Origin: Clostridia bacterium
Lineage (GTDB): Bacteria > Bacillota > Clostridia > Oscillospirales > Acutalibacteraceae
Reading direction: 5' to 3'
DNA length: 42,126 bases
Assembly: GCA_017475765.1 (NCBI GenBank)
Contig: JAFVEY010000045.1
Coordinates: forward strand, 1 to 42,126
Each line of letters begins with the position of its first letter. The first letter of the stretch is position 1. Under the pieces are notes generated by a model. The model did not search any database and had not been told where the DNA came from. It saw only the letters and a list, made by a program, of their open reading frames with translations. Shown here piece after piece: positions 24,879 to 33,629 of this stretch. Position numbers and translations under genes: made by a program.

Positions 24879-25493
24879 ATGGCTAAAATCAAAATATGCG
24901 GTCTTATGCGCATGGAGGATATTGAAGCCGTCAACGAAGCAAAGCCCGATTATATAGGTTTTGTTTTTGCAAAAGGCGGAAAGAGGACAGTTTCTCACGA
25001 AACGGCGGCAGAGCTGAAAAGAAATCTTTGTCCTGATATCAAGGCTGTCGGTGTTTTTCTGAACAATTCCGTGGAAGAGGTATCAGCGCTTGCCGATCAA
25101 GGCATCATAGATATCATACAGCTGCACGGCGATGAGGACGAAGAATATATCACAGACTTGCGCAGCAGAACAGTTCAGCCGATCGTTAAGGCGGTAAGGG
25201 TACGCACAGAAGAGGAAATATTCCGGGCGGAAAGACTTCCGGTTGACTATCTTCTGCTCGACACATATAAAAAAGGCGCTTACGGAGGAACAGGAGAAAC
25301 CTTTGACTGGAGCAGGATACCGCAGCTGCAAAAGCCGTTTTTCCTTGCAGGCGGTCTTGACGAAAGCAATATCACAGCTGCCGCAGGCTACGGAGCCTAT
25401 TGTCTGGATGTGAGCAGCGGTGTCGAAACAGACGGCAAAAAAGACAGACAAAAGATCATCAATCTTGTACGTAAAGTTAGGAGTGAACTATAA
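24879..25493 (+). CDS. trpF: Phosphoribosylanthranilate isomerase
   Basis: Amadori rearrangement of phosphoribosylanthranilate to CdRP. The 204-residue TIM barrel starts [15 protein letters not shown], with the catalytic cysteine in KICG, and has [10 protein letters not shown] (catalytic aspartate later in [19 protein letters not shown]) and AGGLDESNI phosphate loop, ending in the [13 protein letters not shown] segment. ATG at 24879 is chosen, as GGGGGA at 24864-24869 lies nine bases upstream and the protein then starts at its first strand. Shares one base with the trpB start. Confidence 0.95.
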   Translation: MAKIKICGLMRMEDIEAVNEAKPDYIGFVFAKGGKRTVSHETAAELKRNLCPDIKAVGVFLNNSVEEVSALADQGIIDIIQLHGDEDEEYITDLRSRTVQPIVKAVRVRTEEEIFRAERLPVDYLLLDTYKKGAYGGTGETFDWSRIPQLQKPFFLAGGLDESNITAAAGYGAYCLDVSSGVETDGKKDRQKIINLVRKVRSEL

Positions 25494-26677
25494 TGTCAAA
25501 AGGCAGATTTGGCATACATGGCGGTCAGTATATTCCCGAAACGCTGATGAATGCGGTCAGCGATCTTGAAAAGGCGTATGAATACTATAAAAATGACGAG
25601 CAGTTCAATCGGGAGCTGACAGCTCTCTATAACGAATATGCAGGCAGACCGTCGCTGCTTTATTATGCAGAGAAAATGACAAAGGATCTCGGCGGAGCAA
25701 AGATCTATCTTAAACGTGAGGATCTGAATCATACAGGCTCTCATAAGGTCAATAATGCTCTCGGTCAGGCGCTTCTTGCAAAAAAAATGGGCAAGACAAG
25801 ACTGATTGCCGAAACGGGTGCCGGTCAGCATGGCGTTGCGACAGCTACCGTTGCCGCTCTTATGGGCATGGAATGTGAAATATTCATGGGAAAAACGGAT
25901 ACCGAGCGGCAGGCGCTGAATGTGTACAGAATGGAGCTTCTCGGAGCAAAGGTGCATCCCGTTACAAGCGGCACAATGACGCTGAAGGATGCTGTCAACG
26001 AGACATTCCGTGAATGGGTTTCAAGAATAGACGATACACATTATGTTCTCGGTTCGGTAATGGGTCCGCACCCGTTTCCGACAATCGTAAGAGATTTTCA
26101 GGCGGTGATCAGCCGTGAGATCAAGGCTCAGATTCTTGAAAAAGAGGGCAGACTCCCCGATGCGGTTATCGCTTGTGTCGGCGGCGGCAGCAATGCAATC
26201 GGCGCTTTTTATCATTTTATAGAGGACAAAGATGTTCGTCTTATCGGCTGTGAGGCTGCCGGACGAGGTGTTGATACTCCTGAAAATGCAGCTACGATGG
26301 CTAACGGCAGATTGGGAATTTTCCATGGGATGAAGTCCTATTTCTGTCAGGATGAGTTCGGTCAGATCGCTCCGGTTTATTCCATCTCGGCAGGACTTGA
26401 CTATCCCGGTATCGGTCCCGAACACGCTAATCTCAAGGATATCGGCAGGGCGGAATATGTTCCGGTAACGGATGAGGAAGCAGTCAACGCATTTGAATAT
26501 CTTTCACGTACTGAGGGTATCATTCCGGCGATAGAAAGCTCTCATGCGGTGGCTCATGCTCTGAAGATGGCTCCGACATTGCCGAAGGATAAGATCGTTG
26601 TCATCAATATTTCGGGCAGAGGAGATAAGGATGTTGCCGCAATAGCAAGATACAGGGGGGTAGATCTGCATGATTAA
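25493..26677 (+). CDS. trpB: Tryptophan synthase beta subunit
   Basis: PLP enzyme joining indole and serine to tryptophan. The 394-residue protein has [13 protein letters not shown] at the start, the PLP lysine Lys85 in [14 protein letters not shown], the [13 protein letters not shown] segment and the phosphate loop [10 protein letters not shown], which identify TrpB1 (the form partnered with TrpA). ATG overlaps the trpF stop (TAATG); the trpA start overlaps its own end by eight bases, matching equal production of the two subunits. Confidence 0.97.
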   Translation: MSKGRFGIHGGQYIPETLMNAVSDLEKAYEYYKNDEQFNRELTALYNEYAGRPSLLYYAEKMTKDLGGAKIYLKREDLNHTGSHKVNNALGQALLAKKMGKTRLIAETGAGQHGVATATVAALMGMECEIFMGKTDTERQALNVYRMELLGAKVHPVTSGTMTLKDAVNETFREWVSRIDDTHYVLGSVMGPHPFPTIVRDFQAVISREIKAQILEKEGRLPDAVIACVGGGSNAIGAFYHFIEDKDVRLIGCEAAGRGVDTPENAATMANGRLGIFHGMKSYFCQDEFGQIAPVYSISAGLDYPGIGPEHANLKDIGRAEYVPVTDEEAVNAFEYLSRTEGIIPAIESSHAVAHALKMAPTLPKDKIVVINISGRGDKDVAAIARYRGVDLHD

Positions 26678-27443
26678 GATCAAGGACGCTTTCGATAACA
26701 AAAAGGCTTTTATTGCATTTATTACTGCCGGAGATCCCGATCTTGAAACAACAGAAAAACTGATTTATGAGCTGGTAGATAAAGGTGTCGATCTTATCGA
26801 GATAGGCATCCCGTTTTCCGATCCGATAGCGGAGGGTACTGTCATACAGGAAGCGGATATCAGGGCGCTTGCCAGCGGAACAACAACCGATAAGATTTTT
26901 GACCTTGTCGGAAAGATCAGACCAAATGTTTCCATACCGCTCGTATTTATGACATACTGCAATGTTATTTTCGGTTACGGAACAGAAAAATTTACTGCAC
27001 GCTGCGAGGAAATAGGAATCAACGGACTGATCGTTCCTGATGTTCCTTTTGAAGAAAAGGAAGAGCTTCGCCCGTTCTGTCAAAAACACGGACTGGAGCT
27101 GATATCGCTCGTTGCGCCTACTTCTGATGACAGAATCGCAAAAATAGCAAAAAATGCGGAAGGCTTTCTTTATGTCGTTTCTTCTCTCGGTGTCACGGGA
27201 GTAAGAAGCGAGATCAAGACCGATATAGGGGAAATCGTCAAATCTGCAAAGGCTGTTTCGGATATTCCATGTGCAGTCGGTTTCGGAATATCGACTCCGG
27301 AACAGGCGGAAAAGATGTGCGCTCAGGCTGACGGAATCATCATCGGCAGCGCCATTGTAAGAATCATTGCCAAATATGGCAGAGACAGCGTTGCCCCAGT
27401 CGGTGAGTATGTAAAATCCATTGCCGAAGTATGCCATCAATAA
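26670..27443 (+). CDS. trpA: Tryptophan synthase alpha subunit
   Basis: Cleaves indole-3-glycerol phosphate to indole, channelled to TrpB. The 257-residue TIM barrel has the catalytic glutamate Glu44 in [15 protein letters not shown] and the phosphate loop GFGISTPEQ plus [11 protein letters not shown]. The second acid, Asp60 in the Escherichia coli enzyme, aligns with Glu55 here (AEG for ADG). A GGGGGG stretch at 26655-26660 within trpB can serve as ribosome binding site. It is the last trp gene; no strong intrinsic terminator follows at once. Confidence 0.95.
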   Translation: MIKIKDAFDNKKAFIAFITAGDPDLETTEKLIYELVDKGVDLIEIGIPFSDPIAEGTVIQEADIRALASGTTTDKIFDLVGKIRPNVSIPLVFMTYCNVIFGYGTEKFTARCEEIGINGLIVPDVPFEEKEELRPFCQKHGLELISLVAPTSDDRIAKIAKNAEGFLYVVSSLGVTGVRSEIKTDIGEIVKSAKAVSDIPCAVGFGISTPEQAEKMCAQADGIIIGSAIVRIIAKYGRDSVAPVGEYVKSIAEVCHQ

Positions 27444-27491
27444 TTATACATAAAAATATAGTAAACGAAATTAAAAAATTCCTGTTAAAAC

Positions 27492-27569
27492 ATTTGGGTG
27501 CAGGGGCTTTTAGCTCCTGCTGAGGTTTAGGGCAAGAAGCTCTGGTGGGGTTTTTGGCAAAGCCCAAAT
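27492..27569. repeat. Structured intergenic element with nested inverted repeats
   Basis: Between trpA and the convergent DHHW gene. Outer arms ATTTGGG (27492-27498) and CCCAAAT (27563-27569) are perfectly complementary; within them GCAGGGGCT (27500-27508) pairs with AGCTCCTGC (27512-27520) around TTT with one G-T pair, and GGGC at 27530-27533 can compete for GCCC at 27562-27565. The element is GC-richer than the flanking AT-rich DNA. It could be a dispersed intergenic repeat, a small RNA, or a weak 3'-end structure for the trp mRNA. No U-run follows it. No gene is assigned. Confidence 0.45.
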
Positions 27570-27597
27570 TGTAATATGAATTAATTAGTGTCGTTGA

Positions 27598-27636
27598 CAA
27601 TAAAAACCGCCGGCGGAGAAACATCCGTCGGCGGTT
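27598..27636 (-). terminator. Terminator of the DHHW lipoprotein gene
   Basis: AACCGCCGGCGGA at 27605-27617 pairs with TCCGTCGGCGGTT at 27624-27636 (13 pairs, one G-T) around GAAACA. Read on the minus strand it is followed by TTTTTATTG, a good intrinsic terminator 18 bases past the gene's stop. Read on the plus strand only CGCTTTAATA follows, so it may weakly stop trp transcripts as well. Confidence 0.88.
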
Positions 27637-27654
27637 CGCTTTAATATGGTCGTC

Positions 27655-28758
27655 TTATTGCTTTATCAGTCCGGCAAGCTCTTCGCATCGGGTATCAGTT
27701 GCAGATGCCATTGAATTATTGATGAATATAATTTCATCAATCCCGTTTTCTTGCAGATAGCTTTTCAGATCGAGGTCAAAATACCGGAAGTCGATGATAT
27801 GTGTTTCGCTGTAAGTGTAGGCAATGAACGGTGCAAAGGCGTTGCCATAGGATTCCTTCACGACAGCAATTTTTTTGCCATTGCCGTTTTCGTTTTTTGC
27901 AACAAGCAGGGGATTATCTCCGCCGAGGAAAACACCGTAGGAATTGACTCCTCCTGCATAGGAATGTATCAGCATGAAATCTTCGGGGTCTTCACCGTAA
28001 GAATCATATTTTGTGCAGTCGATATCATTTTTCGGGGTATAATATTCAACATAGTCGGTTTTGAGATCGTCAAGTCCGGTATCATAAGCAAGAGAGCCGG
28101 TAAAATCTTCAATTACATCCTTGTCAAGATTGTCAAGCTCCACAGGGTCAATTCCTGCTGCTTTTGTAAACTCAGTATAGGCATAATATGCTGCCAGAGC
28201 CGTCCAATGGTGGTCAGAATTGAAATAAAGATATTCGTTTCTGTGGTGCATCAGCTTGCTGTAAGCATTTACACCGATTACATCGGATGTATACGAGCTG
28301 ACGATCTTGTTGAGATAATCCTCCTGAGAGGAGCAAAGATCCTTGAATTTATCGGGCAGATCCACACCCACATGAGTAGGAACGACAACATTGTACACTT
28401 TGATATCATCTCCCAGCGCCGATTTGATATCGGAGATGGTATGCGCATAATATTCAGCCATGCCTTCACTTCCGTAAAACAGCTCATAAGCGACATTGTT
28501 ATAAACAAATATACCGTTTACAGTTTCGCCCTCATTATCTGGAGTGGGGTCATTTACTGCAGGAATAGACTCTTCCTCTTCCAAAATTTCGCTCTCTTCT
28601 TCGGATTTCTCGCTTTGCTGTGAAACCTCTGATGTAGGGGAAGAGCTTATATCGGTGCTGCTTTCGTTATGATCGGAACGGCTGCAGCCGCCTGCACCCG
28701 AAGCACAGCAAACGGCAAGCATGGCAGCGGTCAGTCTTATAATGTGTTTGATTTTCAT
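27655..28758 (-). CDS. DHHW family lipoprotein
   Basis: Predicted surface lipoprotein of 367 residues. It has a lysine-containing N-terminus, a hydrophobic segment and a lipobox-like AGGC with Cys25 (the -3 position is Ala, not Leu, so lipidation is likely rather than certain), then a Ser/Glu-rich acidic linker (about 26-75). The globular part has the family signature SDHHWTALAAYYAY and later VVKESYGNAFAPF and IIDFRYFDLD, as in DHHW proteins, which resemble SGNH/AlgX-type enzymes involved in polysaccharide acetylation. No membrane acyltransferase (MBOAT) is beside it, which would be the usual partner. Start ATG at 28758 follows GGAGG on the minus strand; it has its own promoter and terminator. 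Substrate unknown. Confidence 0.85.
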   Translation of the reverse strand: MKIKHIIRLTAAMLAVCCASGAGGCSRSDHNESSTDISSSPTSEVSQQSEKSEEESEILEEEESIPAVNDPTPDNEGETVNGIFVYNNVAYELFYGSEGMAEYYAHTISDIKSALGDDIKVYNVVVPTHVGVDLPDKFKDLCSSQEDYLNKIVSSYTSDVIGVNAYSKLMHHRNEYLYFNSDHHWTALAAYYAYTEFTKAAGIDPVELDNLDKDVIEDFTGSLAYDTGLDDLKTDYVEYYTPKNDIDCTKYDSYGEDPEDFMLIHSYAGGVNSYGVFLGGDNPLLVAKNENGNGKKIAVVKESYGNAFAPFIAYTYSETHIIDFRYFDLDLKSYLQENGIDEIIFINNSMASATDTRCEELAGLIKQ

Positions 28759-28788
28759 AATTACCTCCGAGTTTTATTTTTCTTGAAA

Positions 28789-28817
28789 ATTATATCATAA
28801 TAAGAATACCAATTCAA
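28789..28817 (-). promoter_or_regulatory. Predicted promoter of the DHHW lipoprotein gene
   Basis: On the minus strand, TTGAAT (28817-28812) and TATAAT (28794-28789) are 17 bases apart, 30 bases before the ATG at 28758. Good match in an AT-rich divergent gap shared with recJ. Confidence 0.68.
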
Positions 28818-28878
28818 TCATTATAACCATTTTTTACGACAATTTTACGACAAAATATAAATTAATTGAATTCAGATA

Positions 28879-28907
28879 TTGAATATAACTAAAAAAAATG
28901 CTATTAT
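28879..28907 (+). promoter_or_regulatory. Predicted promoter of the recJ-relA operon
   Basis: TTGAAT at 28879-28884 and TATTAT at 28902-28907 with a 17-base spacer, 25 bases before the recJ start. The short distance leaves a compact leader. Divergent from the lipoprotein promoter. Confidence 0.62.
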
Positions 28908-28932
28908 GTAAGAATACGGAAAAGGCGGTGCG

Positions 28933-30972
28933 ATGATGAAAAAGTGGACTGTTGCGGAGCTTGATAAGAATATGGCTAAACAGCTGACGGCGGCTTACGG
29001 ATTGTCAACATTTACTGCAATGCTTCTCACGATACGCAGAATTACGGCAAGAGAGGAAATAGAGCGGTTCTTTTCTCAGGAGATCACGCTAGATGACCCT
29101 CTGCTGATTAAGGATATGGATAAGGCTGTCGAAAGAATCAAATATGCTGTCCGTTCTTATGAGAAAATATGTGTCTACGGAGATTACGACTGTGACGGTG
29201 TAACATCAACGGCGATCCTCTATTCTTATCTTGAATCAGTTTTTGCCAATGTCATGTATTATATCCCCGACAGAAATGCCGAAGGGTACGGTATGAACAA
29301 AGGAGCAGTCGAAAAGCTTCATGCAGACGGCGTCAGGCTGATCATAACCGTTGATAACGGCATTTCTGCAATAGATGAAATCAACTATGCCAATTCTCTC
29401 GGCATGGAGGTTGTCGTCACAGATCATCATAAACCACTTGATATTCTGCCGAAGGCTGTGGCGGTCGTCAATCCGCACAGAACGGATGAAACCTATTCGT
29501 TTATCGACTATTCGGGGGCTGGTCTTGCTTTGAAGCTCATCACAGCGCTGGAGGGCGACAGCTTCTCAATCATGGAAAACTATTCCGATCTTGCGGCTCT
29601 CGGCACGGTGGCGGATATCGTTCCGCTTTGCGGAGAAAACAGAGATATCGTCAAGGCAGGAATTTTCAACCTCGAAAATACAGAAAGATTAGGTCTTGCC
29701 GCATTGATTGAAAAGGCAGGTGTTTCAGCCGTCAATTCAGGCTCCATCGGGTTCAGGCTTGCACCGAGAATCAACGCTGCAGGAAGACTGGGTTCTCCTT
29801 ATGACGCTTTGAGTCTGTTTCTGACAGAGGATGATGAGCTTGCGGAAAAGAATTCCGAGCTTCTCAATACCCTGAATGCCGAAAGACAAAGCATAGAGTC
29901 GGAAATTTCAAAGTCGATCATCGAAAAGCTGAAAGAAAACCCCTGTCTGACATATAATCGTGTTCTGGTGATATCCTCCCCGGGTTGGAATGCAGGAGTG
30001 ATAGGCATTGTTTCTTCACGGATAACGGAAAGGTTCGGAAAGCCTTCTATTGTTATATCGGAGGACGGCGAGGTTTGCAAGGCATCGGGCAGAAGTGTTT
30101 CGGGATTTTCGCTTGTTGATGCTGTTTTTGCTTGTTCCGGACATCTTGAAAAATACGGCGGCCATCCGATGGCTGTGGGATTCAGCATCAGAAAGGAAAA
30201 TATAGAAGCCTTTACGAAAGCTATTAATGATTATGCCAATCAGCAGGAATATATGCCTCTTGCATCGCTCAAACTGGACTGTAATCTGAATCCTGATACG
30301 ATTGTGATAGATATGGTGCATCAGCTTAAGGTATTCGAGCCGTTCGGATGCGGTAATCCGAAGCCGGTTTTCGGTCTGAAAGGAATGCGGCTTGACAGGA
30401 TCACTCCTGTCGGCGGCGGAAAACACCTCAAGTTGTCCGTTTCAAGAAATCAGTCAAGATTCAGCCTGATGAGGTTTTCGCTGACAGCAGAGGAATTCCC
30501 TTATCAGGAGGGTGATCTGTTGGATTTTGCAGTTAATCTGGATTCAAATATATATCAGGGCAGAGAAAGCCTGTCGTTTAACGTCAAGGATATCAGACTG
30601 TCGGATTTTAATACCGATCAGGCAATGTATGAGCTTCAGGATTACGATCTTTACAAAAGCGGCGTCATCACAAAGCATATAGCCGACAAATATCCGACAA
30701 GACAAGAATTTGCTTCTGTATATCTCTATCTGAAGAAAAATCCAAAGGAGCTTTATGCGATAGATTCCCTCTGTTATAGGCTCAGACCGGCAGGAATCGG
30801 AGTATTTAAACTGCTTTTCATACTTGACATAATGAAGGAGCTGTATCTCATAGATTATAGCAGGGATGCAGATTCTCTTTATATACATATACGTGAGGTC
30901 AGCGGAAAGGTCGATCTGAAAGCCTCACGGATCTACAGAAAATTAGAGGAGGATATAAAAAATGCCCGATAA
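28933..30972 (+). CDS. recJ: Single-stranded-DNA-specific exonuclease RecJ
   Basis: 5'-3' single-strand DNA exonuclease for recombination and mismatch repair. The 679-residue protein has the DHH phosphoesterase motifs DYDCDGVTS (residues 84-92), ITVDNGISA and VTDHHKPL, then DHHA1 with KYGGHPMAVGFSI and an OB-like domain (about 455-560). A further C-terminal region of about 110 residues, with winged-helix-like character, extends past the core, as in many Firmicute RecJ proteins. Two adjacent ATG codons (28933, 28936) follow AAGGCGGTG. It overlaps relA by 11 bases; the apt gene often found between recJ and relA is missing. Confidence 0.95.
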   Translation: MMKKWTVAELDKNMAKQLTAAYGLSTFTAMLLTIRRITAREEIERFFSQEITLDDPLLIKDMDKAVERIKYAVRSYEKICVYGDYDCDGVTSTAILYSYLESVFANVMYYIPDRNAEGYGMNKGAVEKLHADGVRLIITVDNGISAIDEINYANSLGMEVVVTDHHKPLDILPKAVAVVNPHRTDETYSFIDYSGAGLALKLITALEGDSFSIMENYSDLAALGTVADIVPLCGENRDIVKAGIFNLENTERLGLAALIEKAGVSAVNSGSIGFRLAPRINAAGRLGSPYDALSLFLTEDDELAEKNSELLNTLNAERQSIESEISKSIIEKLKENPCLTYNRVLVISSPGWNAGVIGIVSSRITERFGKPSIVISEDGEVCKASGRSVSGFSLVDAVFACSGHLEKYGGHPMAVGFSIRKENIEAFTKAINDYANQQEYMPLASLKLDCNLNPDTIVIDMVHQLKVFEPFGCGNPKPVFGLKGMRLDRITPVGGGKHLKLSVSRNQSRFSLMRFSLTAEEFPYQEGDLLDFAVNLDSNIYQGRESLSFNVKDIRLSDFNTDQAMYELQDYDLYKSGVITKHIADKYPTRQEFASVYLYLKKNPKELYAIDSLCYRLRPAGIGVFKLLFILDIMKELYLIDYSRDADSLYIHIREVSGKVDLKASRIYRKLEEDIKNAR

Positions 30973-33142
30973 ACCTAAATATTACCAGGATTATAATGAA
31001 TTGGTCGAACTGATGAAGAAAAGCGACCACAATTATAACTTTGAGCTGATCGACAAGGCATACCGTCTTGCGGAAAAAATGCACGGAGATCAGCGCAGAG
31101 CGTCCGGCATACCCTATATTCTTCATCCGACAACGGTGGCCTGTATTCTTGCTGAGCTGGGAATGGATTCGGAGTCTATTGCGGCGGCTCTTCTGCACGA
31201 TGTTGTCGAGGATACGCCCGTCACTCTTGAAGAAATTACCAAACAATTCGGATCGGAAATTGCTGGGCTGATAGATGGCGTGACAAAGCTTGGAAAAATT
31301 CCATATTCCTCCCGTGAGGAGCAGCAGGCGGAGAATATCCGTAAAATGCTGATCGCCATGTCGAACGATATCAGGGTAATTATCATAAAGCTCGCCGACA
31401 GGCTTCATAATATGCGGACGATCGAATGTATGAAGGAGCAGCACCGCAGGGATAAGGCGCTGGAGGTAATGGAGGTTTATGCGCCGATTGCCCACCGTCT
31501 GGGAATCAGGGCGATAAAGGAAGAGCTTGAAGACCTTTCGATAAGGTATCTTGACCCTGTCGGCTATTCAGAAATAGAAAAGCAGCTTGAGCTGAAAAGC
31601 AAGGACAGATTACACTTTGTTGCCGATATCAAGCAGGTTCTTTATGACAGACTCAAGGATGAGATCAGCAATGTTTATATCGAGGGCAGAGTAAAGAGCA
31701 TACACGGAATTTACAAAAAGACCTTTATGAAGGGCAGGACAATGGATCAGATCTATGATATCTTTGCCGTCCGTGTGATTGTTGACAGCGTTGCCGACTG
31801 CTATAATGTCCTCGGCGTTGTACATGACCTCTTCAAGCCGCTGCCTAATCGGTTCAAGGATTATATCTCCACCCCTAAGCCGAATATGTATCAGTCGCTG
31901 CATACAACGGTAATTGGCAAGGAGGGCATCCCCTTTGAAATACAGATACGGACATGGGAAATGCACTATACTGCCGAATACGGTATCGCAGCACATTGGA
32001 AATATAAGGAGGGAGTCACCAAGAAGGATTCCCTTGATGAGCGTCTTGCATGGATAAGAAAGATGCTTGAAAATCAAAACGATAACGATTCAACGGATAT
32101 TGTCCGCACCATCAAGATGGATCTGGTTCCCGAAGAGGTATTTGTATTTACACCGAAGGGCGATGTCATCAATCTGCCGACAGGCGCAACCGTTATTGAT
32201 GTTGCCTATGCGATCCACAGCGAGGTCGGAAACAGGATGATCGGGGCAAAGGTCGATAAACGTATTGTTTCGATAGATTATAAGGTTAAAACGGGCGAGA
32301 TCGTTGAAATTATCACGACAAAGGAAAGCGGCGGTCCGAAACGTGACTGGCTCAATATCGTCAGAACGAGCGAAGCAAGAAGCAAGATTCGTCTTTGGTT
32401 CAAAAGGGAAAAGCGTGATGAAAATATTCAGGAAGGCAAGGCACAGCTGGAAGCCGAATTCAGACGTCTGAATATCAATGTTCCGGAAAAGGAATGGCCC
32501 GAATTTCTTGCTGATGTGATACACAAGCAGAACTGCAATACCATAGAAGATTTTTATGCTTCTATTGGTTATGGCGGCATACAGCTCTGGAGAATTCTTC
32601 CGAGAATAAAGGAAGACTACTTCAAAAAATACAGCGAAACTGAGCCGGCTCCGATTATCATTAAGGAGCCTGCACCGAAGACAAAGGTCAGCAGCGGCGT
32701 TCATATTGAAGGGATAGATGACTGCCTTGTCAAATATTCCAAATGCTGCAATCCTCTTCCCGGTGATGATATCATCGGCTTTATCACAAGAGGTTACGGT
32801 GTTTCCATTCACAAGCGTAATTGCACCAATGTTCCGAAGGATATCAGAACTGCTTCGGAGCCTGAGCGCTGGGTAAGCGCAGAATGGGCTGACAATATTG
32901 CCGATGAGACCTTTCAGGCAACTCTTCAGATTTCCGCCACAGACAGAACGGGACTTCTTGCAGATATCACCAATCAGCTCTCGGCGCTGCATATATTTAT
33001 CCATTCTCTTAATTCGAGAGAAACCAAAAATGGCGTTGCGATTATTGAGATCAGCGTGACTGTAAATGGCATTAATCACCTTAAGAGCGTGATCAGCCGT
33101 CTTAGCGGGATCAACGGTATTGTATCAATAGGAAGAAATTGA
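30962..33142 (+). CDS. relA: Bifunctional (p)ppGpp synthetase/hydrolase
   Basis: Rel protein that makes and degrades the stringent-response alarmone. The 726-residue protein has all domains in order: HD hydrolase (about 30-180) with intact LLHDVVEDTP (HD 79-80, ED 83-84), synthetase with GRVKSIHGIYKKT and the SLHTTVIGKEG motif, TGS (about 385-450, EVFVFTPKGDVINLPTGATVIDVAY), a cysteine-containing conserved region (KCCNPLPGDDIIGFITRG) and a C-terminal ACT domain. Both activities look intact, so it is a Rel rather than a synthetase-only RelA. GAGGAGGATA before the ATG is its ribosome binding site, inside recJ. It is followed by dtd after 15 bases. Confidence 0.96.
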   Translation: MPDKPKYYQDYNELVELMKKSDHNYNFELIDKAYRLAEKMHGDQRRASGIPYILHPTTVACILAELGMDSESIAAALLHDVVEDTPVTLEEITKQFGSEIAGLIDGVTKLGKIPYSSREEQQAENIRKMLIAMSNDIRVIIIKLADRLHNMRTIECMKEQHRRDKALEVMEVYAPIAHRLGIRAIKEELEDLSIRYLDPVGYSEIEKQLELKSKDRLHFVADIKQVLYDRLKDEISNVYIEGRVKSIHGIYKKTFMKGRTMDQIYDIFAVRVIVDSVADCYNVLGVVHDLFKPLPNRFKDYISTPKPNMYQSLHTTVIGKEGIPFEIQIRTWEMHYTAEYGIAAHWKYKEGVTKKDSLDERLAWIRKMLENQNDNDSTDIVRTIKMDLVPEEVFVFTPKGDVINLPTGATVIDVAYAIHSEVGNRMIGAKVDKRIVSIDYKVKTGEIVEIITTKESGGPKRDWLNIVRTSEARSKIRLWFKREKRDENIQEGKAQLEAEFRRLNINVPEKEWPEFLADVIHKQNCNTIEDFYASIGYGGIQLWRILPRIKEDYFKKYSETEPAPIIIKEPAPKTKVSSGVHIEGIDDCLVKYSKCCNPLPGDDIIGFITRGYGVSIHKRNCTNVPKDIRTASEPERWVSAEWADNIADETFQATLQISATDRTGLLADITNQLSALHIFIHSLNSRETKNGVAIIEISVTVNGINHLKSVISRLSGINGIVSIGRN

Positions 33143-33157
33143 TAAGGAGATGATAGA

Positions 33158-33610
33158 ATGAAAGCAGTAATACAGCGTGTATCGCAATGTCGTGTCACAG
33201 TAGACGGAAATGTAACGGGAGAGATATCGGATGGTTTTCTGATACTTCTCGGTGTTGAACAAAACGATACAGAGAAGGATGCCGAAAAGCTCAGCGCAAA
33301 AATAGCGGTTCTGAGGATATTTACAGATGAAAATGACAAAATGAATCTGTCGCTGAAGGATATTGACGGAGAGGTTCTGGTGGTGTCCAATTTTACCCTT
33401 TGTGCAAACTGCCGCAAGGGAAGAAGACCGAATTTTGAAAATGCAGCACGTCCCGAAACAGCTGATCCGCTTTATGAATATTTCTGCCAATGTATGCTCT
33501 CGAATGGCATAAGGAAGGTGGAAAAGGGAATATTCGGAGCGGATATGAAGGTCAGTCTTCTCAATGACGGACCCGTTACAATAATAATCAATTCAAAAGA
33601 TCTGGCTTGA
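33158..33610 (+). CDS. dtd: D-aminoacyl-tRNA deacylase
   Basis: Removes D-amino acids wrongly attached to tRNA. The 150-residue protein begins [17 protein letters not shown] as usual and has the C-terminal NDGPVTIII stretch holding the Gly-cisPro motif. The SQFTL motif of most relatives reads SNFTL here ([17 protein letters not shown]), with a conservative Gln-to-Asn change, so activity is expected but that site is unusual. AAGGAG at 33143-33148 precedes the ATG by nine bases. relA-dtd pairing is a common Firmicute order. Confidence 0.94.
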   Translation: MKAVIQRVSQCRVTVDGNVTGEISDGFLILLGVEQNDTEKDAEKLSAKIAVLRIFTDENDKMNLSLKDIDGEVLVVSNFTLCANCRKGRRPNFENAARPETADPLYEYFCQCMLSNGIRKVEKGIFGADMKVSLLNDGPVTIIINSKDLA

Positions 33611-33629
33611 CGCTATACGGAGGTAAAAT

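Noticed and set aside
26604-27440. Minus-strand frame of about 278 codons opposite trpA
   Set aside because: Shadow of trpA; no start site features and no known motifs.
27364-27624. Minus-strand frame of 86 codons covering the element after trpA
   Set aside because: Overlaps the end of trpA and the hairpins; no ribosome binding site, and the sequence is better explained as a structured non-coding element.
27751-28623. Plus-strand open frame of about 290 codons opposite the DHHW gene
   Set aside because: Antisense to a protein with clear signal peptide, motifs, promoter and terminator; no recognisable domain in the plus-strand product.
32090-33079. Long open frame on the minus strand (about 329 codons) opposite relA
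   Set aside because: Lies fully antisense to a well-conserved relA, has no ribosome binding site or family resemblance, and has the cysteine- and isoleucine-rich composition of a shadow frame.
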